Positions 33,002-45,000 of a DNA stretch of 64,000 bases are shown piece after piece (position 1 is the stretch's first letter; each line of letters starts with the position of its first letter). Both the position numbers and the translations under genes were made by a program. The notes below the pieces were generated by a model. It searched no databases and had not been told where the DNA came from. It was given only the letters and a program-made list of their open reading frames with translations. The DNA comes from Sipunculus nudus (lineage: Eukaryota; Annelida; Sipuncula; Golfingiida; Sipunculidae), in NCBI GenBank assembly GCA_026874595.1, contig CM049310.1:44921058-44985057 (forward strand). Direction: 5' to 3'.

Positions 33002-33009
33002 TATCTCAT
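33002..33009 (-). promoter_or_regulatory. Leader end of copy B: splice acceptor and the same two-codon upstream ORF
   Basis: The same ATGAGATAATG arrangement follows a TTTTTAG acceptor. The main start is 33001-32999, and the upstream stop TAA overlaps it by one base. Confidence 0.5.
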
Positions 33010-34939
33010 CTAAAAATACATTTTATTTTATTAAAATATCATGTTTTGCATTTAGAATAATAGCCAGAAGAAAGATAACTCTAGGCTGCCCTTAATAATT
33101 CGCGGACGATTTCTTATTTTCTCCGTACTTCGTCCAAGCAGCAGCATAGCGGTTTTTGTATGATTGGTTCACACGCATAATATAGGTCCCCTGTGTATAT
33201 ATCTATAATACGTTTAAGTAAGAAAACAAATCTCAGTAATTTCTTCTAAGCACAACTGAACGACGCCACTCAGCTTACTTTCATCGTTTGGTACCTGATG
33301 ATATCACTCTGAAGAAAAAAAAGAGCTGGAGACAAGCCTAATTGTTTAAACTTAAGATTCATTCAGAATACCTTAAATGCATATGTTACGGGGTTTAACC
33401 TAAATGTAGAATACTCACAGGACCCTTGGTGGACAGTTCATAAAATAAACTCGAATAGCAGAGGTATATTGCTCTGTGCATGTAAAGCCGACCAACATTC
33501 TTTATCTTACGATATCACATTCTTTGAATATCAACAAGGAAAAAGCTTTGAGTTTCCAATCTTGATTCTTGAAACACAGAGAGATGATAATACATTTAAA
33601 AGGTAATACAAGAGCTTGCGAGGAACGTAACATTTAGGTACATCTGAAACAAAACTAATGATTAATGATTGAAAGAAATTGTTCCTTTTTCTTTACTGGC
33701 AATATCACCGAACTTCTTTATTATGTGTGCATTTTCAAGAAAGCATAGAGTATGTCATTTGTGAGAGAGTATACACGATATAGAACATTCTTGAAAAACT
33801 GAAGGTAGGACAAACTAATAAATTTTTATAAAGGTATGAGTTTATGTGTGACCGTATATAAAATTATAATTTGACATGATTAGGACAAAAGTTGAACATA
33901 TATTGCCCATATATAGCTCATTCTAACCACATTTACCTAAAGATCGGGTCGCACCCCGTGAAACAGACTGTTGTGAATTAAGTGTTGTTTTTCTCCAGAG
34001 TTATATATATATATATATAATGTTACCCCGAATATTATTTTCCTGTCATTGTTGTGATAGTGAGTGGTGTAGGTTTAAATGACTTCTTGATTTGATCAGA
34101 TAATATTATATAATAGCTTATTTTATTAATGAAATTCGGTCACATACATGGCATAATATATAATACATATATTAGTGTACTTTCAGTATGCAGCAATCTG
34201 TTGAAATAAGGACAGCAATTTTAAATTAACTCGCAAAAAAAACTTTGCGCTTGTGAACTTTTGGTCAAATATAGCACAGTCACTTGAATCGTTAATTGGG
34301 GCTGATATTTGGCCGTAAACAAGGTAAATTCAGATGTAAACAGAGAATCGACGAAGTCCGTTCCGTTCTGAGGGCATTAGTGGTAATAGTATATATTGGC
34401 GTATATATAGTATATATAGTCTGTTCTAGCCCAGAATAACTCCCACCAATAACGATTTATGCGACTGTGAATATAGTGAGCGCTGCATCTGGACAACGTT
34501 TGAGCTCATTTTATACGACCCCTTGAGCTCTGTGAGTTTATCCCTATGCCGAACGATGTGAATGTGTCAACGGCAATGTTCAGAGCCGGTTACCGGTATC
34601 AAGGCTGTTGCATGCTAAACCCTGCCCGAGAGAGTGATAAATGCAGAATGGACATGAATATGTTTCATCATTTCATTGTTAAATCATTTATCACAGGAAT
34701 ATGTTTATTATTATGAATATTCAAACCGATATACAAATTATTAGATTTACGTCTTGTATAAAAATTACATGCTCGCTACGTCGTTCCACAAGAAGTAGGC
34801 CTACTGGTTCCAACAGTACACTCCAGTAACCAAAGCACAATTTTACCGCTTCACTACACAATACATTAATGGAATTTCAGCATTGATCCTATAAGACCAT
34901 AACTGCAAAGAAACAAGAGACTGAATTCGAGCATCTTAC

Positions 34940-35065
34940 CTGATGAATCTGTATATTCCCCGAGCGTGGTGGACCATGGACTTGGACCCGGCAAGGACGA
35001 GTGGTTGTGAACACACAGTGTAATGAACGATATTGTTGTGGTAGTGAATGTTCGGGACAGCGTCA
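34940..35065 (-). other. Probable 5' leader exon and promoter-proximal region of copy B
   Basis: This matches the copy A leader block: minus-strand ATTCATCAG then GTAAGATGCTCG at 34940/34939, with conserved sequence further upstream to about 35.1 kb, where A/B similarity ends and MITE/poly-C sequence starts. Transcript data would be needed to set the 5' end. Confidence 0.4.
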
Positions 35066-35105
35066 CGGGTGCACGTGTACCAAGAATGAGTCTGATAATG
35101 ATATA

Positions 35106-35284
35106 GCTGCGTTCAGGTAAAGCCAGATGATCATAGGCGGCGAAACCGGGGGACCCGCGGGGGCCGGGCCCCCCAATGAAATTGTTAGGGGGGCTGACCC
35201 CCCCCCCCCCCCAACAAATTCATGGGTATAAAAACATCCACTAAATTTATAATTGAGTATTTGCACTCACACACACACACACCA

Positions 35285-35370
<86 letters not shown>

Positions 35371-35695
35371 TCCTCCGCTCGGGCGCTTCGCGCCCCCAGT
35401 AATTGGAGTACCATAAATACATGGCCCCAGCCAAAGTTGATATTCTGTGTCAAAACGCATCCTTTGCCAGACAAATAACAATCTCTTAACAAGGAGGTAC
35501 TGTTTTACTATGCAAGCATTGACCAATAAATGACACCAAAAATGCACCAGAATGCAGTAGTATACATACAGTTTTTTCAAAATTTTCCACACCGTGGGAG
35601 GGGGAGACCCACACCCTCCCCCGTCGTGGATCTCCCCCTCGTATCCGCATCAGGCTCCCTGCCAATTGGGTCACCTTCGGCCCAGATATACATAC

Positions 35696-35756
<61 letters not shown>

Positions 35757-35820
35757 TACTATTGGGCCCCCCAACGAAAATTTTGATTCGCTGCCATTGA
35801 TGACATTTAATGATCAACCG
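35106..35820. repeat. Poly-C MITE-like fragments with (CA)n(TA)n tracts upstream of copy B
   Basis: Beyond the edge of A/B similarity the sequence holds 'ggcggcgaaaccggg', a run of C at about 35202-35213, (CA)n then (TA)n at 35271-35368, and another (TA)n at 35701-35753. GGGCCCCCCAA motifs occur at both sides, in opposite orientation, consistent with decayed inverted-repeat elements. No gene is visible. Confidence 0.45.
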
Positions 35821-35829
35821 GACAGGTCA

Positions 35830-36888
35830 TGATTAATTGTACAATTATTTTAGTCGTTCTTTGTTTTCTTTATCTGTTTGTGTGTGTGTGTGTGTGTGTG
35901 TATGTGCTTGATTGTTGTTTCTATAAAAGTATAAAAATGATACTGTGGGTTCAGTCAAAGAATAGTTTTTATAATATACCTGCAAGAACTGCAAGGTGCT
36001 CGAATTTTTCCTGTAGCTCGTAAATTTTACTGTTTTTATCAGGTTTCCACGAAGATCTCTCAGGAAAAGAACGTTTGTCCCCCCCCCCCCCCCGGAAAAA
36101 AACTTTTGAAATAATGCACAATCCCTTTTTCAGAATATTCTAAAAGACACCATACCATAATCTCATAATCTGGTGTGTAGCATAACAAATATAGTGTCAG
36201 TGCAGTTGTTTATAAAGTATATGAAGTGGCCATCGTGCTCCACTCGCCTGCGCGTACCATTTCTATTTGAATGTATTTATCCATCATACTGTTAACACAA
36301 GACCACTTTTACGCGACACAGGGAATGTCTTGTTCCCATAGAGATGGATTTTCACTTTCGATTATGAGTTCAAATGTATTTCTTTCTGTTTATTCATCAC
36401 TCGAGATTGCACCCTGTTTATAGCGGCCATTTAAGACAATGTCGATTCAATATAAGACGGCTATTTCCCCGTACACATGTGTAGGCTTATCTGTCCAATG
36501 CCTATTGAGTCGTGTACACACGGCTACAAATAAGGCGACCTAAATTCACTTTTTACCACGGACTATACTGAGCATTAACATAACTTGGTATCATACTGCA
36601 GCTTTGCTGATATGTTTTTCAAAAAAGAAAGGATGGATGGAGCATGGATTGGGAGGGGAAACGAGGCCAGGCTAGCAAGCCGTACCCGACAAAGCTGATG
36701 CGCGTCTTCATGGATCACATCTTGGCATTTGGTCGTGTAGCTGTGGGTATCATTGTTCTCTGCTGGCGTCCTGCAGTGGTGTTTCTAATATTGTGGTGCA
36801 TGCTGGATATGTGTCCATATGATAATCTCCATACTAAAAGTTTACTGTAGGCCTGACGGATTTAATGTATCAGATATATGTATATATA
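35830..36888. other. Spacer without a recognised gene
   Basis: It contains a (TG)n stretch near 35880-35900, poly-C at about 36080-36093 and unremarkable AT-rich sequence. No ORF has supporting motifs. Confidence 0.5.
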
Positions 36889-37057
36889 CAGTGAAACCTC
36901 GAAATTGCGACAACTAACGGGACCTTGAAAAAGTGGTCGCATTTTCGAGGTGGTCGTCTAAGCGAGGTCCTTTATCAAGAGCAGAAAGGAATAGGGATCA
37001 TGAAAAAGTGGTCGTTATTTCAAGGTGGTCGCTAAATCTAGGTGGTCGTTAGGCGAT

Positions 37058-37150
<93 letters not shown>
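36889..37150 (+). repeat. Second copy of the 'gtgaaacctcga...ggtggtcg' repeat with (TC)n(TA)n tail
   Basis: It begins CAGTGAAACCTCG, contains 'actaacgggacc' and 'gaggtggtcgtctaagcgag', and ends in (TC)n then (TA)n at 37062-37150, directly beside the foldback element at 37153. Confidence 0.5.
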
Positions 37151-37152
<2 letters not shown>

Positions 37153-37156
<4 letters not shown>

Positions 37157-39219
37157 GTCGAGGCCCAGATTAGAATCTGGCCCAATTTAAAACTGGGCCA
37201 GCCCAGATCAAAATTATGATTTGGACCGGCCCAGATCAAAATTCTAATCTGGGCCAGACCAGTTTTAAACTAGGCCAGCCCAGATTAAAATTTTGATCTA
37301 GACCGGTCCAGATTAAAATCCTGTGGTGAAGACTTCAGGATTTAAATCTGGTCTGGACTGATTTTAAACTGGGCTGGCCCAGATTAGAATTTTAATCTGG
37401 GCTAGTCAAGATTACAATCCTGTGGTGGACTGATTTTAAACTGGGCCTAACCAGATCAGAATCCTAATCTAATCTTAGCTGGCTTGATTTTTATCATCTT
37501 AAATCGGATAATACAGTAAACATTTATTCCAGATACAATTTTGAAGGGCACAAAACACATAATGAACAAGATCATTTAAAATATTTTAGTGAGGAAAAAG
37601 TTAACGAACAAATGTAATGTGCTTCTTTGGTTTCATCTATTCTTTGAGTATACAAGTTCACATTTGAACTTCACCTAAACCAACTACCATAATAATTAAT
37701 CACAGTTTAGAATATGTGTCAGTTCTGAGACATTTACTTGACTTAATATCAAAATTGTCAACTTAACTGAGAAAATTTTCTGTTCTGAATATCAAAATTA
37801 CATGTGTAATATTAAATATAAACATGCAGAATTAAATTCCAGCCTTACTCATATAAAAGTGAACAAAAGCAATTTATCATTTTTGATGCTCATTTGGATG
37901 AGCAGCATGACATTGTGCCCTGACATGGGGCTAGGGAGAGGTTTGTGATTCCATTATGTAATTTTCAATAGCAGAAATTCCACAGCTGAGAAAATGATAT
38001 GATTGCTGTCATTTGGCAGTCTAAATAATAGAGGTGAACATGCTTTAACATTGGATTTAGAATTTTATTTCAGAGGGTAAACATGGTCGAGGTTTCACTT
38101 TGGAGTTAATAACTTAAAAAATGCCAATCTATTAACTGATAACTAATCTAAATTGAAGATAGTTAAATGCTGCAATACAAATATTCTCTACCTTCAGTAG
38201 TTAAAAATACTGAGTTGGAGAATATTGTTCCCACTGTTCTATCTAAATACATTATGATCGTGTTAATAATTCACACAAATTAGCAAATATCAACCTAAAT
38301 TATGTACACTTGATATATATTTTTCTGTTTGCTAAATTTCAGACACCTAATTCCAATGACTTAAGGTATCTTAATAGATGTTTAATGTCTTAATAAAAGG
38401 GCCTTCTTTCCTTAATATGTATTATAAGTTCTAGGTCGAATGTTATAATGTGTGCAAATTTTTTTCATGGGGGGGGGAAGATGACAGACCAAAAACCCCA
38501 ACTTATGATAAATGATAAATAACTTTAAATAACAAATAAAATTTTGAATTTACAGGTCTTGGATCACAAGCTTAACATTGTGTAAAATATATATTTATAA
38601 TTATTTATTAAATTTTGTTTTAGTTTATTGAATTAATGCACATGTTCTGCAAGCTATATTTGTATTTTTTAGCTGTAAAATACCAATGTTTAACATGATT
38701 ATTTTATAATTATATTCTAGACATTTCATATAAAAGGTAAAATTACTAAAATAAATATGACAGGAGTCCAACGAATGATATTTTCATAGGATATGAAATA
38801 AATTCATATAATATTAATTATTATTGACTTACAATGTTTTTACAAATTCTTTGAATTGATTAAAGGCTGGCTAGGTAAATATAGTGTAATTGAAGCCTGT
38901 CTAGAAGTAGATTAGGATTCTGTTCTGGGCTGGTCCAGTTTAAAATCAGTCCACCACAGGATTGTTAACCTGACCGGCCAAGATAAAAATTCTAATCTCG
39001 ACTGGCCCAGTTTAAAATCAGTCCAAACCAGATTTAAATCCTGCAGTCTTCACCACAGGATTTTAATCTGGACCGGTCCAGATCAAAATTTTAATCTGGG
39101 CTGGCCCAGTTTAAAACTGGTCTGGCCCAGATTAGAATTTTGATCTGTGCCGGTCCAAATCAAAATTTTGATCTGGGCTGGCCAAGTTTTAAATTGGGCC
39201 AGATTCTAATCTGGGCCTT

Positions 39220-39226
<7 letters not shown>
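37153..39226. mobile_element. 2.1-kb foldback element with ~330-bp inverted arms
   Basis: The left arm 37153-37484 and right arm 38897-39226 are inverted copies. Each is built of repeated GGCCCAGATTAGAAT / AAACTGGGCC-type subunits and starts ATATGTC(G/A)AGGCCCAGATT. The ~1.4-kb centre is AT-rich and non-coding. The element sits exactly between two long (TA)n tracts, so it appears to have inserted into a TA microsatellite. No transposase is present. Confidence 0.8.
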
Positions 39227-39281
<55 letters not shown>

Positions 39282-39290
39282 GTATTTATA
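39222..39290. repeat. (TA)n microsatellite right of the foldback element
   Basis: The TA repeat continues the tract that stands left of the foldback element (37094-37152). Confidence 0.9.
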
Positions 39291-39299
39291 TATAAAATG

Positions 39300-42038
39300 T
39301 ATAACGAAAATGTTCAGTTTCACATTAACACGTGTTTTTATGCTGCCGCAATCATCAGATGTGAAATGTTAAGGAATGGTTGGTGACATTATGTAATTAC
39401 GTGCCTAAGCACCCAGCCATGGTCAGGTGGGAGTGTGTGGGGATTATGATTATGCCTGCATTTGGAAATGAGCTTGGATCTTTTGTTGAGCCTTTGTGTC
39501 TTATGGAATGTTATGATTTGGACCTTTTCTTCCAGGCAAAGATTACAATCTCCTCTGGGGAGCTTTCTCAGGGGTGAGCGCTTGAGGACCCGACAGTTTA
39601 TTTATGATGGGGTGTTTGTTTTTTGTTGGAGCCAAATGAACTTGAGAGTTCCGAGTCTTTTTCGGACTGGAGATAGGTGAATGATTTCTTGTGGAATTTA
39701 AAATCTGTGCCATCAATTCCGATGTAGGTTTTCTCCGAAGCTGGGGTTGTTACGTCAGCGGGATAGATAATGCCTGCTTGTAGGCATGCTCCTTTAGGGG
39801 GCTCTGTTTTTTACAGCCATTGCATCCCCTGGGTTACGTTTTGTTCTGTCCCCTCGAAAGCTGGTTGTTATGCCTCTTAATAATAGATCTCAATTATAAT
39901 TATGTATAAAAATACATCAGCTCTTGCATCGGGCCAATAGAGCACTGTTGGATTCGTTCAGCACCTTTATAGCTGCAAAGATTCATACCAATGCAGATGA
40001 GTAAGAACCAAGCTGTGTTAATGGTACACATATATAGCACATTGAACCAATCAGTCTTTTTTCAGACACGAATACCAGATAGCATTGATGAACAAATGTA
40101 ATATTTTAGAGAGTATAACATAACTTTACTACATTATACAATTAATCATCCTGGGCAGGAATTCGACTGGATTCTTCAGTGAGTAAATATACCCATAACT
40201 GGATATCCATGCTTGTATTTCGGAGTAGTTTAATTTCCCATTTTGATAGTTCATGTATTAAAATGATAGATCAATAACCAGAAATAAGTGTGTAATAACC
40301 GATTGAAATAATCATTTGGTTTTATTAAGAGGGAAAAAAATGTTAAAGATACAACTCAGCAGTATACAGGGAATTCGATCACATGTTTTAACAATTAACT
40401 GCGTATTTTCATCACTAAACTCTATTTCCTAATGCAAGGAAAAAAGGTCATATACATTTTCCTTCGCAGTCGCCTGGAAGAATCCGCTGGGTGTAATTAA
40501 ACCAGGAAACAGCCACACACGAATTAAGTGTGATAAAAATCGAAGATCTCAACAAGAATACCGCGGTTTTTCTGGGCATTTTACTCACAAATGCATCCGC
40601 GAGTGAGGTATGTAAAAAAATAGTACATCTAAAAAACAAGGTATCTTTTCTTTTTACGGAGAAACCCATCTTAATAGAAAAGACTAACAGCAGATTTTAT
40701 TTTATCCCTTTTACCCTTCCATAAGCTCACATTTGTAACAACCAATTACTTAACCGACTTTAGTTTCTTTTCTTTTTTTGAAAACTGGCCTTTCTTTTGC
40801 TCTCTGCGGGACTCGATCTGCCAGATAAACCGAATGGTGATATCGTTTGCTTGACCTTCTTATCCATGTTGTTTGAAAAAGTTTCCATTAAAAGCATGTT
40901 CCCTCTCCTCCTTTCCCCATTAAACTAATGTATTCCTATTTCTGTAAAAGATTCAAATTGGCGGCTATATATACGCCGCCGCAAGTTACATGCAGATCTG
41001 ATACATGTATGCTTTTAGTATCACAGGCCAATCTATGAATTAACTCCTAATAAAGGATATATTCTCTGAAATAGTTCTTGGTCTTTTAAAATTGAAATAT
41101 CGGCACGTAAAATAATATAAATCATATTTGCGCGATACAAGTTTAAGCCTTAGGGATCCTTTTACATGAACGCGTCTCCTCGCGCCCGGGAAAGCAATCA
41201 TGGCAAAGATGCCTTAACGTACATTTGATTCTAGAAATTATGCACGCTTTTTGTCCTGACGCTTTTTTCCTGCCAGCCACAATGTTCAATTTGGAGTCTG
41301 TTTTTTAAAGAAATTGTATCAGTTACTTTTTTTAGCATATTTGAATAAGGGGACTGCTCCGTTAAAGCAAATACCTTCATTACCCTAGACAATTACTTAA
41401 AAGTCGACACATTTATTTAGTTAAGAAACGATTCACTTCGCGAATGCACATTTCCTGATAATGAAGGCACCATCGATTTGTTGAAAGGAGGAAGACCGCT
41501 TCATCGATCACTGGATTCTGAATACAAATATTCCCGAAAGGAAAAAACGCTTTTTAAAAATAGTTATCCTGTATTTTTTGGGTTATAACCAAACTAATTA
41601 AAATCAAATTATTTAATAGTTATGCATCAGTACACAACACTCATACTTAATTTTTCTATCTTCACGAAACATTATACGAAAAGAATCATATAACTGTAAC
41701 AAAATTAAAGAAATTCAGTGGCATCAAATCCTAAACAAATAGGTACGAGAAAGCACTCTAGGGCCGCTTGCCTCTGCCTACATTGTCGAAAATCACAAGT
41801 ATCCAGGTCATACTGGCTGTGTGGAACGTACCTGCTGAAATTTACGAGTTCACTCTAATCATCAAATCGATGGTTGTATCACAAGTTGTACCTGTACGTC
41901 AGGAAAAAGGTGGCAGCAGATATCAAATATCAAATATATACACATGTAAATGTATAGCACATTTTTATATAATTATGAAAATTTTGTTCTTCATCTTCAT
42001 CCACGTCAATGTGAGTTGTTGTTTGTAACTCTGCTCCA
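39300..42038. other. Spacer and 3' flank of copy C, no recognised gene
   Basis: No ORF shows family motifs. A block at about 40795-40860 (GCGGGACTCGATCTGCCAGA...) resembles 60203-60245 (GCGGGACCCGATCCTCCATA...), a dispersed repeat. Minus-strand poly(A) signals for C could lie in this stretch (for example a TTTATT on the plus strand near 41412), but none is distinctive. Confidence 0.45.
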
Positions 42039-45000
42039 TCAAGTGTGAGCGACTTTACGGACAAATGCCCGGATATCGTCAGCGAGCAATTTCGGTTCTT
42101 CAAAAGCGGCAAAATGGCCGCCCGTCGGCATGTCCGTGTATTGTACAATGTTTTTAAATACCATTTTAGCCAGGGATCTTGGGGCGATTGCCAGCTCATT
42201 CGGAAAAGCTGCCAGTCCTGAGGGAACTTCTACTGGAAGTCTAAAATAAGAATTAATAACAGAAATCACTTGGTATTTATGGTATATTACATAATACATA
42301 TTCAAATTTAAGATTGTTTACAAACACAGCCAAATAAGATTACTTAACATCTTGGTTGACACAATCAGAACTTTTATTAAAAATTTGGAAAATTAAGTAC
42401 AATATAATAAACATAATGAACTATATTTCGGTTCTAAAATAGAAAATACAAACACAATAAAAAGAAAATAACAAACAAAAAACAGTGCCATCTTTTTGTT
42501 AATGTATGAAAGCAGTAACATTTTTTAAAAGACTGGATTGGAAGAGAAGACACACCATTTGAAGTTAATGAGCTGCTTAAGTATTTACTATTTGTGATTC
42601 AACGACATATTCATCACTTGAGGCTAAAACTGAGAGAATACAACTATGTACCGTGGAACCTATCTGAAGGATCATCTCTGTAATAAGACAATAGCCCCAT
42701 TTTCACACGTTTTTCTGGAGCGCTCTACATCGTTTAGCGCGCGCCAAGTCCCCCAAACGCGCCAGATTTCGAGGATTTTTGGTCTGGAGCACGCTACATT
42801 TTGACCACCGGTTTGAGTCAGTTCCAGATTCTAGCGCGCGCCAGACTCAGTCTGGCGCGGCCTACATTTGTGCTTCGAACGTGTGTAAACAGAAGGGGAG
42901 CGCGCTACCTATACAGCGCGCTCCAGCAAGACTCGGCCGTCATGTGACTGGGATTTAGCCATGCGCGCAAGGGGGAATCCAATCTAGACCGCGCTAGATT
43001 GCAGTATTTATCCGCGTGTAAACGCAATGCAGATTCTAGGCCGGGCCAACTGCAATGCGGCCTAACTTGTCAGGGTAGCGCGCTCTACATGGTCACTTGG
43101 TCCGGCACAGTGTAAACGCAATTTAAAATGTAGCCCGCTCCACATTTTTCTGGACCGGCCTAGCGAGCGCCACATGTAAATAGGGCTATTAACTGAAGCA
43201 ATCACATTGGTTATATCTGATCTGTCTTAATACGGCCACCTGTTAATTAAGATCACCTTTGGCCAGTCAATCAGCTTTTTTTTACACAGGTTTCGTCGTT
43301 GATGTATATACACACCGATAGTTTCAAAATTATATTAACAATTATCTATTATATTATTGTTTTGTCACCACGTCACTTATTGTTGAATCATCGTTTGTAA
43401 AATCATTATAACATTACAAACGATGAGCAATATTTTCGTCAGAATCTAAAGTTCAGTCTGTGAACATAAATCTGCTATCAGAACTGCATGAAACAATATT
43501 TCTATAGATAATATGGAAATATATATTAAATGAATTTAATAAAGCTCGGTGTGTTTTTCAGTTAAACTTAGAGGTTTTGGCAACAGAACCGTAGTACTGA
43601 GTCCATCGAAAGAGTGTTATAACTCTTTATACAAATAATATAAAATAAATAAAGTTTAAAACTCCTTTAATGTTTTAGTGTGCCAAATACTTTTTGATCA
43701 ATTATAGATATATAGATCTATTTGTTACCGTACATCTATTTATATATTTTCATTTAAGAATATTATTGCCATGAAGCATAGCATTATATAATTACATTAT
43801 CTGTTTACGTTCGCCATTACACTCTTGAATACTTAATTTAATCATATGGTTACTACAGAAAATTTAAATTTCTTCACCACATCAGGCCATTTTAATTAGC
43901 ATATAACGTTAAATTTTCTCTCTCCTTCGCTAGAAGAGCTATCAAATATCTTAACTTTTCAGATGAAAACTAAAAATTAAAAAAGGCGCGGGGACCTACA
44001 AAATAACGCGTACATGCAGTCACTATTCACTACAAGGAATAATAATAATTATTAGTTAGAAGGCTATGTTAGAAGGTAGACCCAGCTTGGCCTCTGCGTG
44101 TTATATATATACAGACCTGTGCAAGTACATCGGTACTCAAACCAAAAGCCCAGACAGGGTTAGTAAAAAATATGAATTTGTTTCCTCTGGAATACCTTTC
44201 CATATTTTATAAAACATAGCGGCTAAAATAGACTTTGAACTACATGTGTGCTTTCGCCGAGCGATCGGAAGGAATTCCTTCCCGCCAAATAGGACATCTA
44301 TCGCAAAACAGAACATGACAGAAAGGAAGTAAAGAAAAACAAAACAAGGCCTACAGGCCTAATGCGAACCTGTGCATTGGGAAATACATCAGGTATAATG
44401 CTTCAATGTCGGACCGTTACTGCAGCCGAAATGTATGTAGGTTGCGCCGCCTACCAAAAAATCAAGAAAGCTGTCCAAGTTGTATACATATGCAAAATTT
44501 TAGGCAGATAAATCAAACCACTACATGTATATGAGTGATTTTATCCCACAGCAGACAAACAGAAGGACTTGTGCAAAAATGGTGGCAGGTGGCGCCACCT
44601 ATTTTGTTTATGATTAAGAGCTATGTGAGATCTGTACACATGCAAAATTTCAGAGGGATATGTGCAAACAGTCCTGAGATATAAGCCTGAATATCTGCAG
44701 CGTTAACATAAATGTAGGTGGCGCCACCTGCAAAAAAAATGGTTGCAGGTGGTCCCTCCAGTTTGGGTATGATAAAGAGCTATTTGTGATCTATACACAT
44801 GCAAAATGTTGGTCCAATCGGTCAAACGGTTCCCGAGATATGAGCTTGGATGTCTGCAGCCTAAACGTGAATGTAGGTGGCGCCACCTTTCATAAAATCA
44901 AGAAAGCTGTCCAGGATGTATAAACCTGCAATATTTTAGGCAGATATGTCAAACCACTGCCAAGATAGGAGTGATTTTATCCAACGGCAGACAAACAGAC

